This document shows positions 17,551-27,157 of a DNA stretch of 64,000 bases, one piece after another (positions within the stretch are counted from its first letter, which is position 1; every line of letters begins with the position of its first letter). Position numbers and translations under genes: made by a program. The DNA lies in the NCBI RefSeq assembly GCF_014154935.1, contig NZ_JACEHH010000038.1, forward strand, positions 25,766 to 89,765, read 5' to 3'. Under the pieces are notes generated by a model that saw only the letters and a list, made by a program, of their open reading frames with translations, made no database searches and was not told the origin of the DNA. Source of the DNA: Stieleria mannarensis (lineage in GTDB: Bacteria > Planctomycetota > Planctomycetia > Pirellulales > Pirellulaceae).

Positions 17551-18645
17551 ATGCTTCAGTTGACGAGCCCTCTTTTCACGCTTCGTATCCTTCTGCTCTC
17601 GGCTTTCGTCGCTTCGGCCGCCCATGCCGATGTGTTCACGGCGATCAACTATGGCGCCGCCGATGCCAACGAGCAAAGCGCATTCGATTCCATCAACGAC
17701 TTTCGCGCCGATCCGCGAAATGGACTGTACAAGGCGTTTCAGACGCTCGGCTACGGCGGCACTAAGGCCGCGTTCGACTCGCTGTTGTCTGGCCAGACCT
17801 CGCACACTTCCGGCTGGTGGACCAGCAACTTTGGCAACAACCTTGTGACCGGAAGCATGGACTTCTTCCAAACCGTTCCCTCGACGATCAAGTCTCAGTT
17901 TGACAGTCTACCGACCGCGGGTTCACTGAGCGCCTACCAGTGGAGCGATAACATCGGATGGTCGGCTCATCAGTATGCGACATGGGTTGAGAACGACGCC
18001 GGGATGACCTCCAATCCGCACGCGGTTGCCGGTGCGCCGGGGCTTGCCGATCGGTTCACCGATGCGGGCGTGAACTGGTTATCGGCCGGCGAAAATATCG
18101 CTGCCGATTGGCCGCTCAGTCCGGATCTGATGCACATGGGTTTTGCGATCGACTGGGGAAATGGCGTCGATGGAATCCAGAGCCCTCCGGGGCACCGCAA
18201 CTCGATGCTCAGCAGTGACTTTACCCACGTCGGCATCGGGATCGTTGACGAGGGCTGGACGCCGGGTGATGTCACTCAAGTTCAGCATCTGGCCCGAACG
18301 TTCTCGGCGGACGACGCAATTTTCTTCGGTTACGTCACCGATGGATTGACGGGGGATGCGCTGGTGGGCGTCTCGGTTGACTTATTCGATGCCTCGAATG
18401 TCTTGCTTGGCACGACGACCACCGACGCGCAAGGCGCCTACACCATTAAATACGATGATGGCTTCGGTTCGCCCGACCGGGTCGATATCTTTGCCTTTGG
18501 CCGCACGGCAAGCAGCACCGGACTAGGCGTTTCCGGTTCCAACTACTTCTTGGATGCGGCGATCACGGCGGTTCCCGAACCGTCCTCCTTCTTTGCTTTG
18601 ACGACCTTCGCGATCCCGGCGGTTCTGCGACGGCGCAGAAAATAA
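17551..18645 (+). CDS. Secreted CAP-domain protein with PEP-CTERM tail
   Basis: This 364-residue exported protein starts at ATG 17551 with a signal peptide (LFTLRILLLSAFVASAAHA). The CAP/SCP-PR1 domain spans about residues 40-275 and shows WSDNIGWSAHQYATWV, the WLSAGENIAADW segment, GIQSPPGHRNSML and THVGIGIV. The GENIA and GHR.NML pattern holds the family's conserved histidine and glutamate. A carboxypeptidase-regulatory-like beta domain follows (VGVSVDLFDASNVLLGTTTT). The last 25 residues are a PEP-CTERM signal: VPEPSSFFALTTFAIPAVL then RRRRK. This predicts sorting by an exosortase encoded elsewhere. Its partner and function are unknown; CAP proteins are often proteases or lipid binders. 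Confidence 0.9.
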   Translation: MLQLTSPLFTLRILLLSAFVASAAHADVFTAINYGAADANEQSAFDSINDFRADPRNGLYKAFQTLGYGGTKAAFDSLLSGQTSHTSGWWTSNFGNNLVTGSMDFFQTVPSTIKSQFDSLPTAGSLSAYQWSDNIGWSAHQYATWVENDAGMTSNPHAVAGAPGLADRFTDAGVNWLSAGENIAADWPLSPDLMHMGFAIDWGNGVDGIQSPPGHRNSMLSSDFTHVGIGIVDEGWTPGDVTQVQHLARTFSADDAIFFGYVTDGLTGDALVGVSVDLFDASNVLLGTTTTDAQGAYTIKYDDGFGSPDRVDIFAFGRTASSTGLGVSGSNYFLDAAITAVPEPSSFFALTTFAIPAVLRRRRK

Positions 18646-18832
18646 GGTTGGTCAAACGATGGGGTGATCAAAAAAATGCGGGCACTCGGCTCGGATTCCG
18701 TCGCAGCTTGGTTTTCCGGTAGTGGAACTCGCCAAGAGTTTCGCACTGGCGCGGCGACGCCGCACCGGGGGGCGAAAGCCTTGGCGGCTTCCGCTACGAC
18801 ACGCAACCCGGAAACGAATCTGCGGCAGATCA

Positions 18833-19477
18833 CTAGGGCACCACCCAAAACGCATCGATTCCGCCCGACGCATCGTAGTTGATCGCCGATCGCACGTGCC
18901 CTTGGCGGCGGAGGTATAACCAGTCGGCGTGCCGAACGGTTGTCCGCACGATTCGAAAGTTCTGCCGACCGCGTTCGGACTCTTCTGCAGTCACGAAGCG
19001 GTCGGCGGTCGATGGCGGTTGGGGATCGTTGACTCGCTCGCCCGGCGGACGGATGGAGAGATAAGACGCTCGGCTATCCGCTGTCGTTTGTTGCCACACG
19101 TCGTCGGCTTGTTGCCCATCGATCACTTCAGCCATTCCATCGAGCCGAAGCTGGATTCTGGACGCCGGATCGTAAAACAGCCAACACGCCGGTGCGGGGG
19201 AACCCGCGGCACTGAGCTGGCGAACCTTGTCCGACCGCACGTCGGTGTAAAAGTCGACCGCATGGCGACTCGGATCCGCGTGACGCAGCACGACGGTGCG
19301 ACACTTCGGATGCGGGCTCGACGCATCACGGGGATCGATCGTTGAAAACGCGCCCAGATTCCATGGATGTTGCGAAGACTCCGCACCGCCGCGCAAGGTT
19401 GTCCAGATCAGAGCGTCCAATTCCGCCAGGGGCTGGTCGGATTGGAGCAGACGGTCGAACGCCGAAGAGAGTGTCAC
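18833..19477 (-). CDS. Pyridoxamine 5'-phosphate oxidase-like FMN protein
   Basis: This 214-residue cytoplasmic protein has the split-barrel FMN-binding fold of PNPOx enzymes. Visible features are RTVVLRHADPSRHAVDFYTD, then RSDKVRQL, ACWLFYDPASRIQLRLDG, and a C-terminal WLYLRRQGHVRSAI in the place of the family's FMN-contacting end. It resembles the 'Alr4036' branch of PNPOx-like proteins more than true PdxH, since the PLP-specific C-terminal R-x-H region is only loosely kept. It may act on vitamin B6 or another flavin-linked reduction. Its start is 123 bases from the divergent ECF sigma gene, so both promoters share that gap. Confidence 0.8.
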   Translation of the reverse strand: MTLSSAFDRLLQSDQPLAELDALIWTTLRGGAESSQHPWNLGAFSTIDPRDASSPHPKCRTVVLRHADPSRHAVDFYTDVRSDKVRQLSAAGSPAPACWLFYDPASRIQLRLDGMAEVIDGQQADDVWQQTTADSRASYLSIRPPGERVNDPQPPSTADRFVTAEESERGRQNFRIVRTTVRHADWLYLRRQGHVRSAINYDASGGIDAFWVVP

Positions 19478-19600
19478 GCCGGAGACTCGTGGTGGGAGGC
19501 TGGGAAAAATGCCGATGGTATCAGTTTTTGTAAAATCCGATCACTCCCTTGCCTCGTCTGTCTTATCGGACAACGCATTTTCCGCCACGAGTCGCCTCGC

Positions 19601-20143
19601 ATGACCGACGATCCGGAATCGATCGAAGACACCACGAAAGACGCCCAATGCCGGCGTTTGGAGGTGTTTTTCGATTCCTGTCCGGATGAAATTCTGGGCA
19701 CGCTGTATTACGTCGTCGGGAACATGGAAGACGCGCGGGATGCGTTGCAGGAAACATTTTTGAAGTGTTGGCATCGCCGACACCAGATCGATGACATCCA
19801 AAACCTGAGGGCCTGGGTCTTTCGGATCGCCCTGAACACCGGTCGCGACTTTCGAAAAACCGCCTGGAATCGTCGTCGAACCTCCCTGCACGAGGACCAT
19901 CCGATGGCTTCGACCGCTGACAGCCCGCCGAATGGGCTGATGAAGAATGAAGAACTCGCGCGGCTCCGGCGGGCCGTCGCGACGCTGCCGCCGGAACAGC
20001 AAGAGGTGTTCTTGCTGCGCCAAAACGGCGAATTGACCTATTCCCAAATCGCCGACGCGATGTCGTTGCCGCTGGGGACCGTCAAAACCCGGATGCGTTC
20101 TGCCATCCGTCAGCTTCGCCAATGCGTGGGAGACCTGTCATGA
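19601..20143 (+). CDS. ECF sigma factor
   Basis: This 180-residue ECF sigma factor directs RNA polymerase to specific promoters. Region 2 runs from about residue 25 to 85, with NMEDARDALQETFLKCWHRR and NLRAWVFRIALNTGRDF. Region 4 is near 125-178, with LPPEQQEVFLLRQNGELTYS and the helix-turn-helix SLPLGTVKTRMRSAI. The ATG at 19601 is preceded by no coding-like sequence. Its stop overlaps the start of the macroglobulin fusion gene (ATGA), so the two are translationally coupled. The partner's cytoplasmic head is the likely anti-sigma factor. Confidence 0.92.
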   Translation: MTDDPESIEDTTKDAQCRRLEVFFDSCPDEILGTLYYVVGNMEDARDALQETFLKCWHRRHQIDDIQNLRAWVFRIALNTGRDFRKTAWNRRRTSLHEDHPMASTADSPPNGLMKNEELARLRRAVATLPPEQQEVFLLRQNGELTYSQIADAMSLPLGTVKTRMRSAIRQLRQCVGDLS

Positions 20144-23100
20144 ACCACGATCAAAACACAAAACCGTCGGGCGCCGACGAGGACGAATTGCGCCAATCTC
20201 TGTTGGAATTGCACTACGGATTGCTGGACGACGATGAAGCCGCGGCGCTGAAGCAGCGGATCGACACCGATCCGACCGTCGCACAGCAATGGGCCGAAAC
20301 GCTGTTGGTCGCATCGAAGCTGGCCGCCGCGGCCAAAGTCAGTGCACCCGCTAACGCCAGTGCACCCGCCAAGCCGAAGCGTGCCCTCGATCCATCGATC
20401 CGTCCGGCGGCTGTGGCGCCGATCACACCGCCACTTGCGGTCCACGACGTCTCCTCCGATGATGCGACCGTCGACGTTGCCGATTCCCCCAACGATTCGG
20501 CGGTGGTTGCGGCGCCGGATCGCTTTCTGCGTCTGTGGATCGGATCCTTGGCGACCGCGGCGACGCTCGCCATCGCGATCAGCGCCGTTCGCTACTGGGA
20601 TGAACGTCCCCCGACACCCCAGGCCGATTTGCATGTTGCGGTCCAGCCGGTCAGCGGAATCGATGCGGGGGCTCGCAATGAATTCCTGGTCGCCGTCGGT
20701 CCCCAGCCCGCCGATCCGGGCGACCGTGGGACGCTCGATCCGTCGATGCCCGTGGTGCCGGCGACGATCTCCTTCAAAGTGCTCTCCAAGGGTGCCGTGT
20801 TGTTCTTCGGAACATCCCAGACGTCGGGGCAAGGCCCGGCTCGAATTCGCGTGCCCGACGACATCGCGATTCCTGGTGATGCCGTGCTGCACGTCGATGC
20901 CAATCCGACCGGGCGGGAGGGCTTGGTCCGTTTGACCGTGCCGCTGGAACCGACACGCTGCCTGACATTCGTCTCAACCGATCGGCCGGTTTATCGTCCG
21001 GGCGAAACGGTGTTCTTCCGCTCGGTCACGCTGAACCGCCGAACGTTGGCGGCACACATCGATGTTCCGATTCGCTATGAGTTGACCGATGCCAGCGGTG
21101 CGGCGGTTCAAGGGGCAATCCTGGAAGGGGTCACCGAGCGAGGCGTCGGCAACGGTGCCTTTGTGATTCCCGAATCGGCTGCCGGCGGAACGTACCACTT
21201 GGTCGCGAAAAGCCTGGACGGTTTTTTCCCGGATCAGGTTTGTGAGTTGGAGGTCCGTCGCTATCGCGCGGTCCGGTTGAAGACCGAGTTGGAGTTTTCC
21301 AAGCGATCCTACAGCGCATCGGACCGCGTCGAAGCAACGTTGTCGGTCCGCCGCGCCGATGATTCGATTCCCGTCGCCGCGCCGGTCCGCATTCGAGCGA
21401 TCGTCGATGGCGAGGTCGTCCACCAAGCGACCGGATCGCTCGGTTTGAACGGTGACCTTCATGTGGCGTTCGAAATGCCCAAGGTGATCCGAGAGGGCGA
21501 GGGTACGCTGACGATCGCGATCGATGATGGATCGGTGACCGAAACGGCCGCCCGTCCGATCCCGATTCACACCGGGCGGGCCGAAGTCGACTTTTATCCC
21601 GAAGGCGGCTATCTGGTCGGCGGCGTGACCAACCGGGTCTACTTTGCCGCCCATGATTCCGATGGCAATCCGATCGAAATTGCCGGCGAAATCCTGTCGC
21701 AAGCCGGTCGCATGGTCGCAAGCATCCGAACCGTGCGTGACGGGATGGGACGCTTCGAATTCAAACCCGAATCGGGACAGCGTTACTCCCTGCGAATCAC
21801 ATCTCCCTTGGACATCACCGAAACGCCTTGGTTGCCGTCGGTCGTCGATGCATTGCCGGTCTTGGACACCGGTGACGGCGTGTTTGCCCCTGGTGAGCCG
21901 ATTTCGATGACGATCCGCAGCACCAAGCGTCGATCGTGCATCGTTCGCATCGTGTGTCGTGGCGAGCTGGTGGGCGTCTCGACGACGGAAATCGGCATCG
22001 GGGACACGGCCGTGACGGTGCCGATTCAAGATCGCGCCGCCGGCGTGATTCGTGTCACGGTGTTGGACGCCGAAGGCGAGACGGCGACGCCGCTGGTCGA
22101 ACGATTGGTCTATCGCAAGGGCGTGAAGAAATTAAACGTGACCGCCAGCGTGGACGATGATCGACGCGTCCACTCGCCCGGCGAGTCGGTGCGGATGACG
22201 ATCGAAGTGACTGACGAGAACGATCAACGCGTCCCCGGTGCAGTGCTCGGTGTCCGTGTCGTCGACGACGCGGCGCTCAGCTTGCGGCAACACGACGTGC
22301 CCTCGATCGCGACACACTTTTTGTTGACCAGCGAGATCCAATCGCCGGAGGACTTGGAGCACGCCGATTTCTATCTGGACGACTCGCCCGAAGCGGCGGA
22401 GAGCTTGGATCTGTTGCTGGGCACCCAAGGATGGCGGCGATTCGTGAGCGGATCACCGAATCAATTCAACGAGACGTTCCGTGAGGCGTTGACGCGTTTG
22501 TTGGAACTCGACGGACGACGATCTGAACTGGTCGCCGGTACGCAGACAAACGACGCGACCCTCGCAGCTCAGATGCGTCAGTATCGCATTCGCATTGCCA
22601 TGGCGTGGCGTGGCTTTGTGGCGGAGGTCCGCATCGCATTGATCCTGATCGGTGTCTTTTGGCTACTTGGTCTGTTGCTGCGTCCCAAAAAGTCAGCTGC
22701 CGTCGCGGCCGGGTTGCTGTTATTCGCAGCGGCCATGGTTTCCCAATCCGGTTGTGGCAGCCAGGGGAATTATCGCGTCGAAGCGACGTCCGAAGCGGTC
22801 GATGAGATGGCCGCCGGCGACGCCGCACCCATGATGGATGCACCCTCGGACAGCAGCCAACCCAACCCGACACAAGTCGAGTCGCAGGAAGAAGCCGAGC
22901 AAGCCGGGGCGCCCGCCGAAGCCCCCTTTGTTCAACGCGTCGTCCAGGTGTTCTTGGGAAAGAACGGAGCCAAGGTTTCGACGGAAACGTCCTCCTCACG
23001 ACTCTCCGAAGAACAGCTGCGGCGCTGGGCACAGTCGCGTGACCTGGATGCGAAAGCACTGGCCGATCAATTGATGGACGAGCTGCGATTTCCGATCCGT

Positions 23101-25248
23101 CAGTACGCCCACTTGCATCGCCCCGCCGAGGCGAACGTACGCAGCGATTTTACCGAGACGCTGTATTGGAACCCGATGATGGTGACCGATTCGACGGGGA
23201 CCGCGACCATCCGCTTTGATCTGTCGGATTCGCTGACGATGTTCCGTGTTGATGTCGACGCACACAGCAGCGACGGTCGCTTGGGCAGCGGAGGCGGTGC
23301 GGTGGTGACCGAGCTTCCGATTCAAGTCGAACCGAAATTGCCCTTGGAAGTCACCGGGGGTGATCGCATCGACCTGCCCGTCGGTCTGGTCAATGCCACC
23401 GACCAGGACGGTGCCCTGGATGTGCGGGTGGCCCTGGACGAATCGCTGAGTGCCGCACGCGATTCCGCGCTGACGTCCATCGTCGCGGGCGAGCGCAGGA
23501 CCGAAGTCTTTTCCATCGATGTCTCCAATGCGGCCAAGCCAACCGATGCCAAGATCCGCGTCTCGGCGACACTCCAGGGCGGAACGCTCGCCGACCAGGT
23601 CGAACGCTCCGTCCGCATCGTTCCCGAAGGATTCCCCTTCGAAGTCACCGCGTCCGGTTCGCTGACCAAGTCCGCCTCCTTGTCAGCCGAACTGCCTGAA
23701 TCGATCGTCGCCGGATCGTTATCGGCCCGGTTGGAATTCTTTCCCAGCACGCGGTCGCAATTGAGTGCGGGGCTGGAGAGCATCTTGCGTGAACCGCACG
23801 GATGCTTTGAGCAGGCGTCGGCGTCGAATTACCCCAACGTGATGGCGTTCCAATTGTTGCAACTGGAGGGCGCGGTTGATGAGGCCGCCAAGCGACGAAC
23901 GGTGTCGCTGCTGCGTCGCGGCTATCGCAAACTGACCAGCTATGAGTGTTCGACGCTGGGATATGAATGGTTCGGGAACGATCCCGGTCATGAAGCGTTG
24001 TCGGCATTCGGGTTGATGCAATTTTCCGAGATGGCTCGTGTCATCGACATCGATCGTGACATGCTGGATCGCACTCGAGAATGGTTGTTGTCGCGGCGTG
24101 ACGGCAAGGGCGGGTTCCAACGCAACCCGCGTCACCTGCACGTCTGGTCGGTGCAACAAGAGGTCGTCAACGCGTACCTGCTGTGGGCGCTGTCGCAATC
24201 CGACGTGGCCGCCGGTGATGCGTCGCGGACCGAGCAGCAGTTGTCGGACGAATTGGATGCGATACAGCGCATGGCCGCAGCGACCGACGACGCTTACCTG
24301 ATCGCCTTGTCCGCGATCACGTTGGCCAATGTCGACCGGACCGACGCGGCGAACACGCTGTTGGACCGGTTGGCGGAGTTGCAAAATGACGACGGCAGCT
24401 TTGTGGGTCGGACGACGATCACGCAAAGCGGCGGGATCTCGCGCACCGTCGAGACGACGTCTCTGGCGATCCTGGCACTCACTCGCAGTGAGGACCACCA
24501 AGACCGCGCCAGAAAAGCGGCCGCGTGGTTGATCGATCACCGCCAAGGCGGCGGATTCGGATCGACTCAAGCCACCGTGCTCGCGCTCAAAGCGTTGATC
24601 GCCGTGCACGACCAAATGGTCGCGGGCGAAGGCGGCAGCGTCGACGTGCTGATCGATGGCGAAGTGATCGAAACGGTGCGTTGGGAAGGACGTCCCGAGA
24701 AGGGCGTGCGGTGGGAAATGACGCCGGAGCTGATCGACGCGTTCGTCAAGGATCCTGCCACACGTTTGACGCTCCGCAGCGCCGCCGCCGCAAGCTTGCC
24801 CTTCAGTGTTCACTTCGCCGGACACACCACGTCGCCCGCCAGTGATCCCGAGTGTCCGATTCAGATGCAGATTTCATTCACGGGGAAAACCCGAACCACC
24901 GGCGCCACCCAAGGTGACTCGATCGACATCATTGCAGAAGTGAACAACGCGACCGAGGTCGGGCGTCCGATGACAGTGGCCGTCGTGGGGATTCCCGGCG
25001 GGCTGGAACCGGTCATCGAAAACTTGGACAAGCTTCGGGATGCCGGCCAGCTGGACTATTACGAACTGCGGGGACGCGACGTCGTGCTGTACTGGCGGAC
25101 TTTCGCACCGGGTGAATCCAAACGCATTCCAATCTCATGCGTGGCCGAGATCCCCGGCAAGTACACCGGGCCACCCAGCCGGGCGTACTTGTATTACACC
25201 GCCGAATCAAAGACCTGGCACAAGCCCTTGGTCGTCGAGATCCAGTAA
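20140..25248 (+). CDS. Anti-sigma-like/alpha-2-macroglobulin fusion protein
   Basis: This 1,702-residue protein has a cytoplasmic head (1-125) with LRQSLLELHYGLLDDDEAAA, the pattern of planctomycete anti-sigma domains. Membrane segment 1 is at about 132-152. A periplasmic macroglobulin part follows, with MG domains (DRPVYRPGETVFFRSVTLNR near 281-300; VDFYPEGGYLVGG). Two close membrane segments (about 831-850 and 853-872) are joined by a short RPKK loop, then comes a lipobox-like QSGC at Cys872. The second half holds more MG domains, the thioester motif HGCFEQ (Cys1222, Gln1225) and an alpha/alpha barrel with repeated WLIDHRQGGGFG-type motifs. Bacterial macroglobulins trap proteases in the periplasm. 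It overlaps the ECF gene by 4 bases. Confidence 0.9.
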   Translation: MNHDQNTKPSGADEDELRQSLLELHYGLLDDDEAAALKQRIDTDPTVAQQWAETLLVASKLAAAAKVSAPANASAPAKPKRALDPSIRPAAVAPITPPLAVHDVSSDDATVDVADSPNDSAVVAAPDRFLRLWIGSLATAATLAIAISAVRYWDERPPTPQADLHVAVQPVSGIDAGARNEFLVAVGPQPADPGDRGTLDPSMPVVPATISFKVLSKGAVLFFGTSQTSGQGPARIRVPDDIAIPGDAVLHVDANPTGREGLVRLTVPLEPTRCLTFVSTDRPVYRPGETVFFRSVTLNRRTLAAHIDVPIRYELTDASGAAVQGAILEGVTERGVGNGAFVIPESAAGGTYHLVAKSLDGFFPDQVCELEVRRYRAVRLKTELEFSKRSYSASDRVEATLSVRRADDSIPVAAPVRIRAIVDGEVVHQATGSLGLNGDLHVAFEMPKVIREGEGTLTIAIDDGSVTETAARPIPIHTGRAEVDFYPEGGYLVGGVTNRVYFAAHDSDGNPIEIAGEILSQAGRMVASIRTVRDGMGRFEFKPESGQRYSLRITSPLDITETPWLPSVVDALPVLDTGDGVFAPGEPISMTIRSTKRRSCIVRIVCRGELVGVSTTEIGIGDTAVTVPIQDRAAGVIRVTVLDAEGETATPLVERLVYRKGVKKLNVTASVDDDRRVHSPGESVRMTIEVTDENDQRVPGAVLGVRVVDDAALSLRQHDVPSIATHFLLTSEIQSPEDLEHADFYLDDSPEAAESLDLLLGTQGWRRFVSGSPNQFNETFREALTRLLELDGRRSELVAGTQTNDATLAAQMRQYRIRIAMAWRGFVAEVRIALILIGVFWLLGLLLRPKKSAAVAAGLLLFAAAMVSQSGCGSQGNYRVEATSEAVDEMAAGDAAPMMDAPSDSSQPNPTQVESQEEAEQAGAPAEAPFVQRVVQVFLGKNGAKVSTETSSSRLSEEQLRRWAQSRDLDAKALADQLMDELRFPIRQYAHLHRPAEANVRSDFTETLYWNPMMVTDSTGTATIRFDLSDSLTMFRVDVDAHSSDGRLGSGGGAVVTELPIQVEPKLPLEVTGGDRIDLPVGLVNATDQDGALDVRVALDESLSAARDSALTSIVAGERRTEVFSIDVSNAAKPTDAKIRVSATLQGGTLADQVERSVRIVPEGFPFEVTASGSLTKSASLSAELPESIVAGSLSARLEFFPSTRSQLSAGLESILREPHGCFEQASASNYPNVMAFQLLQLEGAVDEAAKRRTVSLLRRGYRKLTSYECSTLGYEWFGNDPGHEALSAFGLMQFSEMARVIDIDRDMLDRTREWLLSRRDGKGGFQRNPRHLHVWSVQQEVVNAYLLWALSQSDVAAGDASRTEQQLSDELDAIQRMAAATDDAYLIALSAITLANVDRTDAANTLLDRLAELQNDDGSFVGRTTITQSGGISRTVETTSLAILALTRSEDHQDRARKAAAWLIDHRQGGGFGSTQATVLALKALIAVHDQMVAGEGGSVDVLIDGEVIETVRWEGRPEKGVRWEMTPELIDAFVKDPATRLTLRSAAAASLPFSVHFAGHTTSPASDPECPIQMQISFTGKTRTTGATQGDSIDIIAEVNNATEVGRPMTVAVVGIPGGLEPVIENLDKLRDAGQLDYYELRGRDVVLYWRTFAPGESKRIPISCVAEIPGKYTGPPSRAYLYYTAESKTWHKPLVVEIQ

Positions 25249-25257
25249 CGTGGGTGT

Positions 25258-25276
25258 CTCGCTGAGAAGCAGCGAG
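25258..25276 (+). terminator. Hairpin after macroglobulin fusion gene
   Basis: CTCGCTGagaagCAGCGAG forms a perfect 7-bp stem with a 5-base loop, 10 bases after the stop codon. No T-run follows. It may end transcription or stabilise the long mRNA. Confidence 0.4.
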
Positions 25277-25294
25277 CGTGCGATTCTTGGGAAT

Positions 25295-25427
25295 TCACCC
25301 TCCCTGGCAGGGAGGGTCGAGCGCAGCGAGGGGAGAGGCGATTCGCAGTGTGCGAGTGCATCCAAGCCACAGGCAACCCTCCCCGCGTCGTCGTATACTC
25401 CTCCGCGACCCTCCCAGAGGGAGGGTG
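25295..25427. repeat. Palindromic intergenic repeat pair
   Basis: Two related palindromes, CCCTCCCtggcaGGGAGGG at about 25298 and CCCTCCCagaGGGAGGG at about 25409, flank roughly 90 bases that include GTCGAGCGCAGCGAGGGGAG. The gap lies between converging genes, a usual site for such elements. Confidence 0.6.
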
Positions 25428-25520
25428 ACGGCGTAAACGCCTGTTATACAAGACGTTAAAGTCCGCTCGCCGTCGCGAAGTAGCGCGGGCGGCGAAAACC
25501 TGCACCCCAACGCGGGTCGA

Positions 25521-26834
25521 TCACGCGAACGGGTCGTATTGTCCCGGGACGGGGATCGGGTACTTGCCGTCGGCGTCGGGCCTTGCCGATTCGGGGACCG
25601 GGCTGTCGATGGTGTAGTCATCGATCCCCGGGGCCAGTTCGCGTCCCTTGTTCAGCAGGTCATCCCACTTGATGATCTTGCCGCTGTAACACGCTTCACG
25701 ACCCAGGATGGCGGTGAAGGTCGACAGCGCGCCGTATTCGCCTTCGTTGTAGATCTCGCCCCGGCCGAGTGCGGCGATCAGATCGTTTTGCTCTTGCTGG
25801 TGGCCTTGTTGACGCTGGCCGCTGAATTGCCAGTCGCCGCCCACGCCGGAGATTTGTGAACCGGAGACGTTGGCGGTTCCTTTGGTTCCGTGCGCGAATT
25901 CTGCGACTTGCGTCCAAGACCCCTTCAGGTGGCGACCTTGGCTGAACATCTTGCTGCCGTCGGCGAAGGTGTATTCGCAGAACGTGTGGTCAAAGATCTG
26001 ACTCTTGGTCGGGTCTCCATCCATCCGTTGCTCACGTCCACCCATCCCGTTGCACTCGACGGGGTATTCTCCCTTGAGCCAGCAACCGACGTCCAGGTTG
26101 TGGATGTGTTGCTCGCAGATCTGGTCTCCGGAGAGCCAGTTGAAGTGGTACCAGTTGTTGGTCTGGAACGCCATTTCCGATTGCTCTTCGGTTCGGTTGC
26201 GATACCAGATCCCGCCGCCGTTCCAATAGACGCGGCTGGCGATCACGTCACCGATCGCGCCGTCGTGGATGCGCCCGATGGTCTCCAGGTACTGCGCTTC
26301 GTGGCGGCGTTGCAGGCCAATGCCGACCATCAAGTTCTTCTTCTTGGATTCTTCGACGCTGGCCAAGACACGTCGAACCCCGGTGGCGTCCGAGGCGACG
26401 GGTTTTTCCATGAAGATGTGTTTGCCGGCGTTGACGGCGGCTTCGAACTGTTGCGGTTTGAATCCCGGCGGGGTCGCGATGATGACCAGATCGGCGTCAA
26501 CTTCCAGCAACTTCTTGTAGGCGTCCAGGCCGACAAACTTGTGCTCGGCGGGAACGTCGACTTGGTCCTTGAATCGCTTGGACAAGGAATTGATTGTTGC
26601 GGAGGCCTTGCCGTCGAACGCATCGGCGACGGCGACCAATTTCACGTTGCCGCCGGACTTAAAAATATTGACCGATGCTCCGTTTCCGCGTCCGCCACAG
26701 CCGATCAGGGCGAATTTGATTTGATCGTCCCCTTGCGCGTGGGCGGTCCGGGCGATGGTGCTCGACAGGGTCGCGCCGGCGGCGGCAGCAGTGGAAGTCT
26801 TCAAGAAGTTACGTCGGCTCGGTTGATTTTCCAT
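25521..26834 (-). CDS. Tat-exported Gfo/Idh/MocA oxidoreductase
   Basis: This 437-residue protein opens with a twin-arginine signal (QPSRRNFLKTSTAAAAGATL, cleavage near AHAQ). The NAD-binding domain shows KFALIGCGGRGNG, DADLVIIATPPGFK and GKHIFMEKPVASDATGV, so the catalytic lysine is present. The substrate domain includes WYHFNWLSGDQICEQHIHNL, with the aspartate and histidine of the active site, and a C-terminal region common in planctomycete members (PDADGKYPIPVPGQYDPFA). These periplasmic enzymes are found in very large numbers in planctomycetes and probably modify sugars from algal polysaccharides; this one's substrate is unknown. It has no operon partner. Confidence 0.93.
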   Translation of the reverse strand: MENQPSRRNFLKTSTAAAAGATLSSTIARTAHAQGDDQIKFALIGCGGRGNGASVNIFKSGGNVKLVAVADAFDGKASATINSLSKRFKDQVDVPAEHKFVGLDAYKKLLEVDADLVIIATPPGFKPQQFEAAVNAGKHIFMEKPVASDATGVRRVLASVEESKKKNLMVGIGLQRRHEAQYLETIGRIHDGAIGDVIASRVYWNGGGIWYRNRTEEQSEMAFQTNNWYHFNWLSGDQICEQHIHNLDVGCWLKGEYPVECNGMGGREQRMDGDPTKSQIFDHTFCEYTFADGSKMFSQGRHLKGSWTQVAEFAHGTKGTANVSGSQISGVGGDWQFSGQRQQGHQQEQNDLIAALGRGEIYNEGEYGALSTFTAILGREACYSGKIIKWDDLLNKGRELAPGIDDYTIDSPVPESARPDADGKYPIPVPGQYDPFA

Positions 26835-27157
26835 CTGTTGATCCTTGCTAAATCATTCACTCATCGGCAGCGGCGACGCGACCAGTGCGTCGTCGGCCGG
26901 CGAGCTTTATTTGGGAATGGGAGTTGGTGGGCAGAACTAGCACGAGGTTGTATTGTAAAGGGAATCGCGTCCCCGTTGACTTTGCGGGGGCCGATTTCTG
27001 ACAAGGTTTTTTCACCCCGCCTGTCTTCGCGGTACCCCGCCGGCGGCAGCCATTTCGATCATAAACTGAGCCGTCGGCTCATTGAGTTGGTGGCATTGGG
27101 CGGCGGCCCCCCGACGCCGCGGTCGCCAGACTGGAACACACGCAGGAGCAATCGACG
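26835..27157. other. Divergent intergenic region, no gene
   Basis: These 323 bases upstream of the Tat-exported oxidoreductase hold no supportable gene. On the minus strand a TACAAT box (near 26952) could serve as a -10 element for it, but no matching -35 is clear. The part near 27080-27130 is very GC-rich. Confidence 0.35.

Noticed and set aside
23719..24825. 368-codon frame antisense to the macroglobulin thioester region
   Set aside because: The sense strand carries HGCFEQ and barrel repeats; the antisense frame has no motif.
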